Source: Superficieibacter sp. 1612_C1
GTDB taxonomy: Bacteria; Pseudomonadota; Gammaproteobacteria; Enterobacterales; Enterobacteriaceae
NCBI RefSeq assembly: GCF_015234305.1
Contig: NZ_JADGMI010000001.1
Span: 310,001-374,000 of the forward strand
Direction: 5' to 3'
Length of the DNA: 64,000 nt
Shown here: piece after piece, positions 44,447-54,183 of the stretch
How positions within the stretch are numbered: position 1 is the first letter of the stretch
Layout of the letters: every line of letters starts with the position of its first letter
Notes under the pieces: generated by a model
Told to the model about the DNA's origin: nothing
The model's database searches: none
Seen by the model: only the letters and a program-made list of their open reading frames with translations
Program-made: the position numbers and the translations under genes

Positions 44447-46696
44447 TCAGAAGTGCGTATTCACGCTCATATACCAGGTGCGGCCAGACTCGTTATAGGT
44501 CTCAGCGCCCGCGCCATACATATAACCCGTCGTGCCGCCGGTGGTCTGGGCGTTACCCGCACGCCAGTGACGTTTGTCAAAGACGTTATCCACGCCGCCG
44601 GTCAGGCTGACGTTTTTGGTCGCATCCCACGTCGCGCTCAGGCCAACAATGCTATATGGACTAACTTCGTTGGTTTCTGAGCCGGAGACCGGTTTACCCT
44701 GGTAGTTATACTTCTTCGGCTGCTGTTTGCCATACCAGGTCAGGGTGGACTGCACAGAGAAATCCTGTTGTACCTGCCAGCTCAGCGTAGAGTTAACCGT
44801 GTACTCCGGGATAATTGACAGGCGCTCGCCGGTCTCTTTGTTTTTACTCTGCAACATGTAGGTCATGTTGTTGGTCCAGTTCACGGTATCGCTGACCGGC
44901 ACGTTAATCGTCCCTTCCAGCCCTTCCACCACCGCTTTAGGAATGTTTTCCCACTGGTAGATATCGGTAGTGACTGTACCGGTCCCGGTCTGGCTAATTG
45001 GCGAGTAACCCGCTTCAATCTTGTTACGATAATCGTTACGGAACCAGGTCAGCCCGGCCAGCCAGCCGTCGCGTTTGAACTCCAGGCCAATCTCTTTGTT
45101 GTTGCTGGTTTCCGCTTTCAGGTCATCGTTACCCATCATATAGCAGCCGACACCAGTGCCGCTGGCGTAGCAGCCCTGGCCTTTACTGTACAGAATGTAG
45201 TTCGGGTTGGTCTGATACAGGCTTGGCGCTTTGTAGGCGCGGGCAATCCCCATCTTCAGCGTGAAGTCATCGCCGAGACCCTGCGACAGGTTAAGCGACG
45301 GACTCCAGTTATTGCCCACGATGCTGTGATGATCAAAACGCACTCCTGGCGTCAGCATGGTGGTGTCGGTCAGCTCAATATTATCCTCGGTGAACAGCGA
45401 GAAGATCTCCGCTTTCGAGTACGGGCTGCGGTCGGTGCTGTCGTAGCCAGGAATATTGCCGCCCATAAAGGTCTGGCTATTCGATGCCATATCCTTCATG
45501 CGCTGCTGGTTCCACTCGCTGCCCAGCGTCAGGTTCTGATTGACCAGGAAGTCGAAGGGCAGGTTAACTTCACTGTGCAGCAGCACATCGTCTAAATCGA
45601 TATCGACAAACTTCTGCGAGGCATTCGGATCGAAGATCCCTTCCGTACCACCCGCCAGACCTTCAGGCGTGCGCGAGTTACGCGTATGTTCGTACTGTGC
45701 CCAGTTACTGGTGGTAATGCCGTTATCCCAGCTGCCGTTCCAGGTGACGGAATACTTCTGGCGATAAAGACGGTTGGTCTCTTTGCCATAGTTTTTCTTC
45801 ACCAGCGCGTTGGTATTGGTGTTCTGCGTGTCGCCCGCGTAGAGGTTATTCTGGCGGCTGTAGCCGGATTCAAACTCCAGCGACTGCATCGGCGCGAAGT
45901 CCCAGCGCAGTACGCCGTTGATATCTTTGTTTTCCACGCCTTCACGGCCAGCCGCCATCGTATCGGCGTAAATGCCGGTACGTTCCGACTGATGATTCCG
46001 GTTAATGTCCCAGGCGTCAGCCTGCGTTTTATCCAGGTTGCCATACAGTCGGAAGCTAACGTCGCCGCCCAGCGGACCGGTCAGATTAAAGTTGGTGCGT
46101 TTGGTCGACCCTTCATCTTTATGTTCCGGGGCGTCGAGATAGGTATCCCACGAGCCGTGCCACTCGCCGTCGCTTTTTTTGGTGATGATATTCACCACAC
46201 CGCCCGCCGCGCCGTTACCGTAGCGTGCGGCGGCAGGACCGCGGATCACTTCGATGCGTTCAATAAGCTCCGGCGGCACCCAGCTGGTATCGCCGCGGGT
46301 GTCACGCTCGCCACGCCAGCCGAGACGGACCGAGTTACGGCTTGTGACCGGCTTACCGTCGATGAGGATCAGGGTGTTTTCCGGACCCATGCCGCGAATA
46401 TCAATCTGGCGATTGTTGCCGCGCTGGCCGCTGGTGGAGTTACCGGTCAGGTTAACGCCGGGCATGGTGCGGATAATTTCAGACACATCGCGGGCGGGAG
46501 GATTTTTGCGGATCTCGTCGGCGGTAATGGTGGAAACGCCGGGAGCCTGAAGGTTTTGCTGTGCGGCGGTAACGACCATCGTTTCGCCGTCGGAGGAGGT
46601 CTGCGTTGAGGCAGCCTCCTCCGCATGCAGCGGAAGCGCTACCCCGTAAATTCCCAGATTGACCAGCAAGGCCAGGGAGTGAATTTTGTTATTCAT
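44447..46696 (-). CDS. fepA: Ferric enterobactin TonB-dependent receptor FepA
   Basis: A 749-residue outer-membrane receptor for ferric enterobactin, also used by colicins B and D in E. coli. The signal peptide ends near LPLHA-EEA; a TonB box follows (GETMVVTAA), then the plug (PARDVSEIIRTMPGVNLTGNSTSGQRGNNRQIDIRGMG in two parts, with GAAGGVVNIITK) and the barrel ending in MSVNTHF. ATG 46696 is taken for the signal peptide. Divergent from fes across a Fur-box region at 46864-46895. Confidence 0.96.
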   Translation of the reverse strand: MNNKIHSLALLVNLGIYGVALPLHAEEAASTQTSSDGETMVVTAAQQNLQAPGVSTITADEIRKNPPARDVSEIIRTMPGVNLTGNSTSGQRGNNRQIDIRGMGPENTLILIDGKPVTSRNSVRLGWRGERDTRGDTSWVPPELIERIEVIRGPAAARYGNGAAGGVVNIITKKSDGEWHGSWDTYLDAPEHKDEGSTKRTNFNLTGPLGGDVSFRLYGNLDKTQADAWDINRNHQSERTGIYADTMAAGREGVENKDINGVLRWDFAPMQSLEFESGYSRQNNLYAGDTQNTNTNALVKKNYGKETNRLYRQKYSVTWNGSWDNGITTSNWAQYEHTRNSRTPEGLAGGTEGIFDPNASQKFVDIDLDDVLLHSEVNLPFDFLVNQNLTLGSEWNQQRMKDMASNSQTFMGGNIPGYDSTDRSPYSKAEIFSLFTEDNIELTDTTMLTPGVRFDHHSIVGNNWSPSLNLSQGLGDDFTLKMGIARAYKAPSLYQTNPNYILYSKGQGCYASGTGVGCYMMGNDDLKAETSNNKEIGLEFKRDGWLAGLTWFRNDYRNKIEAGYSPISQTGTGTVTTDIYQWENIPKAVVEGLEGTINVPVSDTVNWTNNMTYMLQSKNKETGERLSIIPEYTVNSTLSWQVQQDFSVQSTLTWYGKQQPKKYNYQGKPVSGSETNEVSPYSIVGLSATWDATKNVSLTGGVDNVFDKRHWRAGNAQTTGGTTGYMYGAGAETYNESGRTWYMSVNTHF

Positions 46697-46863
46697 TGTG
46701 AGTCCTGCTTTTCGTTGCCGCATCCCCGTTGCATCCTTCCCAGTGGGTGAGGTGCTGGCATTATCATTGCCTGGTTGCTGATAACCGGTTCATTTCCCTG
46801 AATCGCTCAGCCCATAGCATGTTTTTAGGATTTTGCGCTGCCACGGCGCGTCAATACGCTATT

Positions 46864-46895
46864 GCAAATGCAAATAGTTATCAATAATATTATCA
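46864..46895. promoter_or_regulatory. Fur-box region, fepA / fes
   Basis: AT-rich overlapping hexamers (GCAAAT, AATAGT, TATCAATAAT, ATTATCA) resemble arrayed Fur half-sites between the divergent fepA and fes genes, at the place of the known Fur-regulated promoters in E. coli. No single 19-mer is a close match here, so precise edges are uncertain. Confidence 0.55.
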
Positions 46896-46946
46896 ATATA
46901 TTTTAACGATTAAAAAAAACGCTCCGGTAAACATAGGGTTATTAAT

Positions 46947-48140
46947 GTGGTGAGTTTATCTACGGGTAGCGATGCCTGGTGGGAAATCCAAACGGGTCCG
47001 CATATTACGCGCGAAGGGGACAACTATCGGGTCACATTCCGCTGGCGCGATCCCGGCGGAGCGCAATCCCAGGTGCGACGGGTGTGGATTTATATCACCG
47101 GCGTCACCGATCATCACCAGAACGCTGTCCCGCAGACCCTGCAACGCATCCCTGGCACCGACGTCTGGCAGTGGCAGACGCTTCTCGCGCCTGACTGGCG
47201 GGGCAGCTACTGCTTTATTCCTTCTGAACATGACGGCGATTTTTCGCCTGACGTCTTTATTGACGGCGCGCCGGATCGGATGGCGCTGCGTGAAGGGTGG
47301 CGCAAACTGTTGCCGCGCGCGGTGGCCGATCCGCTGAATCCGCAGAGCTGGAAGGGCGGGCGCGGCCATCCGGTTTCTGCGCTGGAAATGCCTGAAGCGC
47401 CGGTTCAACCCGGCTGGACTGCCCCGGCGCAGGAGTGGCCTGCGCCGCATGTAATGGAATGGCGCAGCGCACGGTTAGGTAATACGCGCCGGGTGTGGGT
47501 GTTCGCCACCGGCGAGGGCAACGCCGACCGCCCGCTGGCAATCCTGCTGGACGGCCAGTTCTGGGCTGAGAGTATGCCGGTCTGGCCCGCGTTAACGGCG
47601 CTGACCGATGAAGGCCAGCTTCCCGCCGCCGTCTATGTGCTGATTGACGTGATTGATACCGCGCACCGCAGCGTCGAGCTGCCGTGTAATCCTGACTTCT
47701 GGCTGGCGGTCCAGCAAGAACTGTTGCCGCAGGTTAATGCCGTCGCGCCGTTCACCGATCGTGCCGACAAAACGGTGGTCGCCGGGCAGAGTTTTGGCGG
47801 GCTGTCGTCGCTGTACGCCGCGCTGCACTGGCCGAAGCGCTTTGGCTGCGCGCTGAGCCAGTCGGGATCGTACTGGTGGCCGCATCGCGGCGGTAAGCAA
47901 ACCGGAGAGCTTGAGGAGAAAATCGCTCGCGGCGAGCTGACGCCGAACGGGCTGAAGCTGGTGCTGGAAGCGGGCGTGCGTGAGCCGATTATTCTGCGCG
48001 CCAACCTGGCGATGCGCGAACAGCTTCAGCAGGCGGGACAGCCGGTGGAATGGCGGCAGGTCGAAGGCGGTCACGATGCGCTGTGCTGGCGCGGCGGGCT
48101 GACCTCGGGCCTGATTTATCTTTTGCAGCCGCAGTCATAA
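46947..48140 (+). CDS. fes: Enterochelin esterase Fes
   Basis: A 397-residue cytoplasmic esterase that cuts ferric enterobactin, allowing iron release after import. It has the Fes N-terminal domain (VWIYITGVTDHHQNAVPQ, RGSYCFIP, LREGWRKLLP) and the esterase domain with nucleophile Ser in AGQSFGGLSSL, SQSGSYWWPH and catalytic His in GGHDALCW. The start is GTG, at 46947 or 46950. No signal peptide, unlike the second esterase at 7662. First gene of fes-ybdZ-entF. Confidence 0.96.
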   Translation: MVSLSTGSDAWWEIQTGPHITREGDNYRVTFRWRDPGGAQSQVRRVWIYITGVTDHHQNAVPQTLQRIPGTDVWQWQTLLAPDWRGSYCFIPSEHDGDFSPDVFIDGAPDRMALREGWRKLLPRAVADPLNPQSWKGGRGHPVSALEMPEAPVQPGWTAPAQEWPAPHVMEWRSARLGNTRRVWVFATGEGNADRPLAILLDGQFWAESMPVWPALTALTDEGQLPAAVYVLIDVIDTAHRSVELPCNPDFWLAVQQELLPQVNAVAPFTDRADKTVVAGQSFGGLSSLYAALHWPKRFGCALSQSGSYWWPHRGGKQTGELEEKIARGELTPNGLKLVLEAGVREPIILRANLAMREQLQQAGQPVEWRQVEGGHDALCWRGGLTSGLIYLLQPQS

Positions 48141-48152
48141 CGGGAGTTGGCG

Positions 48153-48356
48153 ATGCAATTTAGTAATCCTTTCGATAACCCGCAGGGGCAATTTTATCTT
48201 CTGCAAAACGCGCAACAGCAGTTCAGCCTCTGGCCGCAATCCGTTTCCCTGCCGGACGGCTGGGACATTATCTGCGAGCCGCAATCCCGGCAGGCCTGTG
48301 ATGACTGGCTAACCGCCCACTGGACCACATTAAAACCTGCGCATTTTGCCCGTTAA
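48153..48356 (+). CDS. ybdZ: MbtH-like protein YbdZ
   Basis: A 67-residue MbtH-family protein (FSNPFDNPQGQFYLLQNAQQ, QFSLWP, LPDGWDIICEP, and a TAHWTTLKP tail with the conserved tryptophans). MbtH proteins bind NRPS adenylation domains; YbdZ boosts EntF activity and solubility. ATG 48153 is preferred to a TTG six bases upstream. Its stop precedes entF by ten bases. Confidence 0.95.
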   Translation: MQFSNPFDNPQGQFYLLQNAQQQFSLWPQSVSLPDGWDIICEPQSRQACDDWLTAHWTTLKPAHFAR

Positions 48357-48366
48357 GGAATTTGTT

Positions 48367-51300
48367 ATGACCACTCGTCTGCCGCTGGTAGCCGCTCAGC
48401 CTGGGATCTGGATGGCTGAAAAACTCTCCACGCTGCCGAACGCCTGGAGCGTGGCGCACTACGTTGAACTTCACGGCGAGCTGGACGCCGCCCTGCTGCA
48501 AAAGGCGATTATTGCCGGGGTGATGCAGGCCGACACCCTGCGCATGCACTTTACGGAAGAGGAGGGCGACGTCTGGCAGTGGGTCGATGAGCAGGCTGAA
48601 TTCCCGCTCCCCGCGCTAAGCGATCTGCGCGGGCAGGCCGATCCGCATCAGGCCGCGCTGGCGCAAATGCAGGCGGATTTACACCAGAATCTGCGCGCCG
48701 ATAGCGGTAATGCGCTGGTGTGTCACCAGATTATCCAGGTCGGTGAGCGTTGCTGGTACTGGTATCAGCGCTATCATCACCTGCTGGTCGATGGCTTTAG
48801 TTTCCCGGCCATTACTCGCCAGATTGCGGCGATTTATCGCGCCTGGCGGCAAGGCGAACCCACGCCCGAATCGCCCTTTACCCCCTTTGCTGAAGTGGTT
48901 GAGGAGTACCAACGCTATCGCGATAGCGACGCCCGGACGCGCGATGCGCAATTCTGGGCGGAGCAGCGCCGCCAGCTTCCTGCACCCGCTTCGCTCTCTC
49001 CGGCACCGCTGCCGGGCAGGGCGGCAAGCAGCGATATTCTGCGCCTGAAGCTCAGCGCCAGCCGGATGGCATTTAATCAGCTTGCCGCCGCCGCGCCTCA
49101 CTGCCAGAGAGCGGATCTCGCTCTGGCGCTGGCCGCATTGTGGCTGGGGCGGTTGTGCGGACGTAACGATTACGCCGCCGGGTTTATCTTTATGCGCCGG
49201 ATGGGCTCGGCGGCACTCTCCGCTACCGGGCCGGTGCTGAACGTGCTGCCGCTGGCGGTGACTATCGATCCGGCTGAGACGCTGCCCGAGCTGGCGGCGC
49301 GTCTTGCCGGACAGCTTAAAAAAATGCGTCGCCACCAGCGCTATGACGCCGAGCAAATTATCCGCGATAGTGGACGTGCCGCGGGTGATGAGCCGCTATT
49401 TGGCCCGGTATTTAATATTAAAGTTTTTGAGTATCAACTGGATCTCGACGGCATCACGGCGACCACCCATACGCTGGCAACCGGCCCGGTGAACGATCTT
49501 GAACTGGCGCTGTTTCCGGATGAAGAGGGCGGACTGTCGCTGGAAGTGCTGGCTAATCAACAGCGCTATGACGAGGCAAGTCTGACACGCCATGTCTCCC
49601 GGCTGAACGCTCTGCTCACCCAGTTTGCCGCCTCTCCACAGCTGCGCTGCGGCGAGGCAGAACTGATTTCGGCTGAGGAGCGCCAGCAGATCGCCGGGAT
49701 CAACCATACCGCGCATGATCTGCCGCTGACCACCTTAAGCGCGCTGGTGGCTGAGCAGGTGCGTAAAACGCCGGACGCGCCAGCGCTGGCCGACGCGCAG
49801 TACCGGCTTAGCTACCGCGAAATGCGCCAGCAGGTGACGGCGCTGGCGCTAATGCTGCGCGAGAAAGGGGTAAAACCAGGCGACAGCGTGGCGGTCGCCC
49901 TGCCGCGCTCGGTATTTTTAACGCTCGCGTTGCACGCCATTGTGGAGGCAGGTGCGGCCTGGCTGCCGCTGGATACCGGCTACCCGGACGATCGTTTACG
50001 GATGATGCTGGAGGACGCCCGTCCACAGCTGCTGTTAACCTCAGACGATCAGCGCCACCGCTTCAGCGATTTACCGGATCTGGAGACGATCTGCTATGAC
50101 GCACCGCTGCCGCCGTCGGACGCGCCGCCGTTGAGCCTTTCGTGCCCTGAGCACACCGCCTATATCATCTTTACCTCCGGCTCCACCGGACGACCGAAGG
50201 GCGTAATGGTAGGGCAGACGGCCATCGTTAACCGCCTGCTGTGGATGCAGGATCATTATCCGCTGAGTGCCGACGATGTGGTGGCGCAGAAAACGCCGTG
50301 CAGCTTCGACGTCTCGGTGTGGGAGTTCTTCTGGCCGTTTATCGCGGGCGCAAGCCTGGTAATGGCGGAGCCTGAAGCGCATCGCGATCCGCTCGCCATG
50401 CAGCGTTTCTTCGCGCAATACGGCGTGACCACCACCCACTTTGTGCCATCGATGCTGGCGGCGTTCGTTGCCTCGCTGGATCCCGCCGATGCCGCCGAAC
50501 GGTGCCAGTCTCTTAAACGCGTTTTCTGTAGCGGAGAAGCGTTACCTACCGCGCTATGCCGTGAGTGGGAGCAGCTTACCGGCGTACCGCTGCATAACCT
50601 TTACGGCCCTACGGAGGCGGCGGTAGACGTAAGCTGGTATCCGGCATACGGGCCGGAACTGGCGGCGGTGCAGGGGAACAGCGTGCCGATCGGCTGGCCG
50701 GTGTGGAATACCGGGCTGCGCATTCTGGATGCGATGATGCGCCCGGTGCCGCCGGGCGTGGCGGGCGATCTTTATCTCACCGGCATCCAGCTGGCGCAGG
50801 GCTATCTTGGACGTCCCGATCTCACCGCCAGCCGCTTTATTGCCGATCCCTTCGCCCCCGGCGAGCGGATGTACCGCACTGGCGACGTCGCCCGCTGGCT
50901 GGACAACGGCGCGGTGGAATACCTGGGGCGCAGCGATGACCAGCTAAAAATCCGCGGCCAGCGTATTGAACTGGGCGAAATTGACCGTGTGATGCAGTCG
51001 CTACCGGGAGTGGCGCAGGCCGTCGCCCACGCCTGCGTATTTAACGAGGCGGCGGCCGTGGGCGGCGATGCCCGACAGCTTGTCGGCTATCTCGTGTTTG
51101 AGTCCGGACTGCCGCAGGAGACCGACGCGCTGCTTGAACAGCTGCGTGAACGTTTACCGCCGCATATGGTGCCCGTCGTACTGATCCCCTTGAGTGAACT
51201 GCCGCTGAGCGCCAACGGCAAGCTGGATCGCAAGGCGCTGCCGCTGCCAGTGCTGACAGCGAAAAATTCGGGGCGCGCGCCGCTTCCCGGCACCGAGACG

Positions 51301-52251
51301 TCCGTCGCTCACGCGTTTTCACAGCTGTTAGGCTGTGAGGTAAATGATGTGGATGCGGATTTCTTCGCCCTCGGTGGTCATTCGCTGCTGGCGATGCGGC
51401 TGGCGGCACAGTTAAGCCGCCAGTTTGCCCGCGAGGTTACGCCGGGGCAGATTATGGTCGCGTCAACCGTCGGTAAACTGAGTTTGCTGCTGGAGTCGAC
51501 CTCTGGCGATGAACAGGTCTCACGGCTGGGCTATGAGCCGCTACTGCCGCTGCGTGAAAGCCACGGCCCGACGCTGTTCTGCTTCCACCCGGCGTCCGGC
51601 TTTGCCTGGCAGTTTAGCGTACTGTCGCGTTACCTGCCTGAGCGCTGGTCAATTACCGGCATCCAGTCGCCGCGTCCGCACGGCCCGATGGCGACGGCGG
51701 CCACGCTGGATGCTGTCTGCGAGCATCACCTGGCCACGCTGCTGGCGCAGCAGCCGCACGGTCCGTACTACCTCTTCGGCTACTCGCTCGGCGGAACGCT
51801 GGCGCAGGGCATTGCCGCACGGCTTCGGCAAAGGGGAGAGGAGGTGGCGTTCCTCGGCCTGCTTGACACCTGGCCGCCGGAAACCCAGAACTGGGCGGAA
51901 AAAGAGGCCAACGGGCTGGATCCGGAGGTACTGGCGGAAATCGCCCGCGAGCGCGAAGCCTTTATCGCCGCTCAGCAGGGACAGGGTTCCAGCGAGCTGT
52001 TCACGGCCATCGAAGGTAACTACTCCGACGCGGTACGCCTGCTTACCACCGCGCACAGCGCACGCTTTGATGGTAAAGCCACGCTGTTCGTCGCCGAGCG
52101 CACGCTGGCAAAAGGCATGGACCCGCACCGCGCCTGGTCGTCGTGGGTCGGCGAGCTGGACGTGTACCGCCAGGACTGCGCCCACGTGGAGATAATTACG
52201 CCGCAGGCGTTTGAGTCGATAGGGCCGGTGTTGAGGGAGATTTTGGGGTAA
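48367..52251 (+). CDS. entF: Enterobactin synthase component F (NRPS)
   Basis: A 1294-residue NRPS that joins DHB from EntB to serine, then cyclises three units to enterobactin. Condensation domain to about residue 430 (HHLLVDG near 137), serine adenylation domain (FTSGSTGRPKG near 601, YRTGDVARW, and NGKLDRKALP), peptidyl carrier domain with phosphopantetheine Ser in GGHSLLAM near 1005, and thioesterase with Ser in GYSLGG near 1139. All catalytic motifs look intact and the length equals E. coli EntF to within one residue. fepE, next in E. coli, is missing; a REP pair follows instead. Confidence 0.97.
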   Translation: MTTRLPLVAAQPGIWMAEKLSTLPNAWSVAHYVELHGELDAALLQKAIIAGVMQADTLRMHFTEEEGDVWQWVDEQAEFPLPALSDLRGQADPHQAALAQMQADLHQNLRADSGNALVCHQIIQVGERCWYWYQRYHHLLVDGFSFPAITRQIAAIYRAWRQGEPTPESPFTPFAEVVEEYQRYRDSDARTRDAQFWAEQRRQLPAPASLSPAPLPGRAASSDILRLKLSASRMAFNQLAAAAPHCQRADLALALAALWLGRLCGRNDYAAGFIFMRRMGSAALSATGPVLNVLPLAVTIDPAETLPELAARLAGQLKKMRRHQRYDAEQIIRDSGRAAGDEPLFGPVFNIKVFEYQLDLDGITATTHTLATGPVNDLELALFPDEEGGLSLEVLANQQRYDEASLTRHVSRLNALLTQFAASPQLRCGEAELISAEERQQIAGINHTAHDLPLTTLSALVAEQVRKTPDAPALADAQYRLSYREMRQQVTALALMLREKGVKPGDSVAVALPRSVFLTLALHAIVEAGAAWLPLDTGYPDDRLRMMLEDARPQLLLTSDDQRHRFSDLPDLETICYDAPLPPSDAPPLSLSCPEHTAYIIFTSGSTGRPKGVMVGQTAIVNRLLWMQDHYPLSADDVVAQKTPCSFDVSVWEFFWPFIAGASLVMAEPEAHRDPLAMQRFFAQYGVTTTHFVPSMLAAFVASLDPADAAERCQSLKRVFCSGEALPTALCREWEQLTGVPLHNLYGPTEAAVDVSWYPAYGPELAAVQGNSVPIGWPVWNTGLRILDAMMRPVPPGVAGDLYLTGIQLAQGYLGRPDLTASRFIADPFAPGERMYRTGDVARWLDNGAVEYLGRSDDQLKIRGQRIELGEIDRVMQSLPGVAQAVAHACVFNEAAAVGGDARQLVGYLVFESGLPQETDALLEQLRERLPPHMVPVVLIPLSELPLSANGKLDRKALPLPVLTAKNSGRAPLPGTETSVAHAFSQLLGCEVNDVDADFFALGGHSLLAMRLAAQLSRQFAREVTPGQIMVASTVGKLSLLLESTSGDEQVSRLGYEPLLPLRESHGPTLFCFHPASGFAWQFSVLSRYLPERWSITGIQSPRPHGPMATAATLDAVCEHHLATLLAQQPHGPYYLFGYSLGGTLAQGIAARLRQRGEEVAFLGLLDTWPPETQNWAEKEANGLDPEVLAEIAREREAFIAAQQGQGSSELFTAIEGNYSDAVRLLTTAHSARFDGKATLFVAERTLAKGMDPHRAWSSWVGELDVYRQDCAHVEIITPQAFESIGPVLREILG

Positions 52252-52255
52252 AAGG

Positions 52256-52345
52256 TTGCCGGGGAAACCCGGCCTACGAAAAGCATCAATATCAACGGGT
52301 TATTTTAAATCTGTAGGCCTGTGCAAGCGCAGCGCCGCCAGGCAT
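52256..52345. repeat. REP pair (BIME-like) between entF and fepC
   Basis: GCCGGGGAAACCCGGCCTAC (52260 region) and the complement of GCCTGGCGGCGCTGCGCTTG (52314-52341) form two facing REP units. They lie between the convergent entF and fepC genes, where E. coli has fepE. The second unit is close to the core of the 12-copy array at 26.7 kb. Confidence 0.75.
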
Positions 52346-52387
52346 CATTCCACGGTATAACGTTTGTTAACAGTCTGAGATCTCTTC

Positions 52388-53194
52388 TTACCCCCGCGCC
52401 CCCCTTCGCCCCAGCGGTACCACCAGCGGCGTTCCCGCTACCGGGTCATCGATAATCACGCACTTCATGCCGTAGATCCTCTCAATCAGCTCCGCCGTGA
52501 CGATCTCCTTCGGCGCGCCCTCGGCGACAATCTTGCCTTCCCGCAGGGCAATCAAATGCGTGGCATAGCGACAGGCCTGATTGAGATCGTGCAGCACCGC
52601 CGCCAGGGTATAGCCCTTCTCGCGGTTCAGCTCGCTCAGCAGTTCCAGCAGTTCAATCTGATGGCTGATGTCCAGCCAGGTGGTTGGCTCATCCAGCAGC
52701 ATGATGGCGGTTTCCTGGGCCAGAACCATCGCAATCCATGCCCGCTGGCGCTGGCCGCCGGAGAGGGTATCGACATTCTGCCCGGCTAAATCAGTAATGC
52801 GGGTGGCCTGCATCGCGCGGGTGACCGCCTGCTCATCCTCCTGCCGCCAGCGGGTAAACAGCGGCTGGTGCGGGTAGCGACCGCGCGCTACCAGTTCCTG
52901 AACGGTGATATCGCCGGGCGTGGTGGCATTCTGCGCCAGCAGGCCGATGCGCTTTGCCACCTCTTTACTGGCAAAGCGCTGGATCTGCTCGCCGTCGAGA
53001 TACACCTGACCGTGCGTCGGCGTCATCAGACGGCTTAAGGTGCGTAGCAGCGTGGATTTGCCGCAGCCGTTCGGGCCGATAATCGCGGTGAAATGACCGT
53101 CAGGGATCGCCACGCTCAGCGATTCGGCGATAGTTTTTTTGCCATAGGCCAGGGTCAACGTATCGCCGTGCAGGCGGGTTGAAGTGTCGGTCAT
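52388..53194 (-). CDS. fepC: Ferric enterobactin ABC ATPase FepC
   Basis: A 268-residue ATPase powering import of ferric enterobactin across the inner membrane. Walker A GPNGCGKST, signature LSGGQRQRAWIAMVL, Walker B IMLLDEPTTWLD and H-loop VLHDLNQACRYA are in place; the QNATTPGDITVQELVARGRYPHQPL region is typical of FepC/FhuC. Its start overlaps the fepG stop, so it is translated with fepD-fepG. Confidence 0.96.
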   Translation of the reverse strand: MTDTSTRLHGDTLTLAYGKKTIAESLSVAIPDGHFTAIIGPNGCGKSTLLRTLSRLMTPTHGQVYLDGEQIQRFASKEVAKRIGLLAQNATTPGDITVQELVARGRYPHQPLFTRWRQEDEQAVTRAMQATRITDLAGQNVDTLSGGQRQRAWIAMVLAQETAIMLLDEPTTWLDISHQIELLELLSELNREKGYTLAAVLHDLNQACRYATHLIALREGKIVAEGAPKEIVTAELIERIYGMKCVIIDDPVAGTPLVVPLGRRGARG

Positions 53195-54183
53195 CTTTTG
53201 CGTGACTCCTGAATAAGTAACACGATGAGGTAGATACCGCCGAGGCTGACGGTGACCACGCCCACCGGAAGCTGGTAAGGCAGGAAAACGCGCTGGGCGC
53301 AGAAATCAGCAGCCAGCAGCAGTAACGCACCACACATTGCCGACTGGGTTAAGCCCCAGCGCGTGGTGCCGCTGATACGGCGGGCGATATGCGGCGCGAC
53401 CAGCGCGATAAACGAAATCGGTCCGGCGAGGGCGGTAGAGGCGGCGGTCAGCAGCACCGCGACCAGCATCAGCAGCAGGCGGGAGCGCTCAACGCTGACC
53501 CCCAGCGCGCAGGCGGTATCGTCGCCCATTTCCAGCAGCCGCAGCCGCCGCACCAGCAGGGTGGCACAGGCCAGCATGATGAAAATCAGTGGCGCAGCAG
53601 GCCAGGTTTTAGCCCAGGTCAGTCCGTTGAGCGACCCGGCGAACCATAATCCGGCGGACAGCGCCGTCTCCAGCGATGCTTTCAGCAGCAGCCAGGTATT
53701 AAAGGCCATCAGCATGGCGCGAATGCCGATGCCGATAATAATCAGACGAAAGGTCTCAATTCCGTTGCGCCATGCCAGCGCCCACACGATAAGCGCGGTC
53801 AGAATGCCGCCGATCATCGCCGCCAGGGTAATGGCGGTCAGATGCTGACCAAAAAGCACCATCGCCACCAGCACCCCACTCCATGCGCCGGTGTTCAGGC
53901 CCATCACATCCGGGCTGCCAAGCGGGTTGCGCATCAGCGACTGGAAGATCGCCCCGCTCACCCCGAGCGCAGCCCCGGTCACCAGCGCCATCAGCACGCG
54001 CGGCAATCGCCATTCGTTGACCACCAGAGCAATGTTGCGCGGTGCATCGCCAAACAGCGCGGCCAGTACCTGAGCAGGTTGCAGCGTCACCGCGCCGCTG
54101 CACAGGCTCCACAGGGCCAGCAGCAGACTGACTACCAGCAGAATGAAAAAGCAGATAATCAGACGGCGGGAAGGCGCGTTCAT
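53191..54183 (-). CDS. fepG: Ferric enterobactin permease FepG
   Basis: A 330-residue BtuC-type permease with about ten helices. Family features include WRLPRVLMALVTGAALGVSGAIFQSL, RNPLGSPDVMGLNTGA and GPISFIALVAPHIARRISG. It forms a heterodimer with FepD; start and stop codons overlap both neighbours by four bases, a sign of coupled translation. Confidence 0.96.
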   Translation of the reverse strand: MNAPSRRLIICFFILLVVSLLLALWSLCSGAVTLQPAQVLAALFGDAPRNIALVVNEWRLPRVLMALVTGAALGVSGAIFQSLMRNPLGSPDVMGLNTGAWSGVLVAMVLFGQHLTAITLAAMIGGILTALIVWALAWRNGIETFRLIIIGIGIRAMLMAFNTWLLLKASLETALSAGLWFAGSLNGLTWAKTWPAAPLIFIMLACATLLVRRLRLLEMGDDTACALGVSVERSRLLLMLVAVLLTAASTALAGPISFIALVAPHIARRISGTTRWGLTQSAMCGALLLLAADFCAQRVFLPYQLPVGVVTVSLGGIYLIVLLIQESRKR

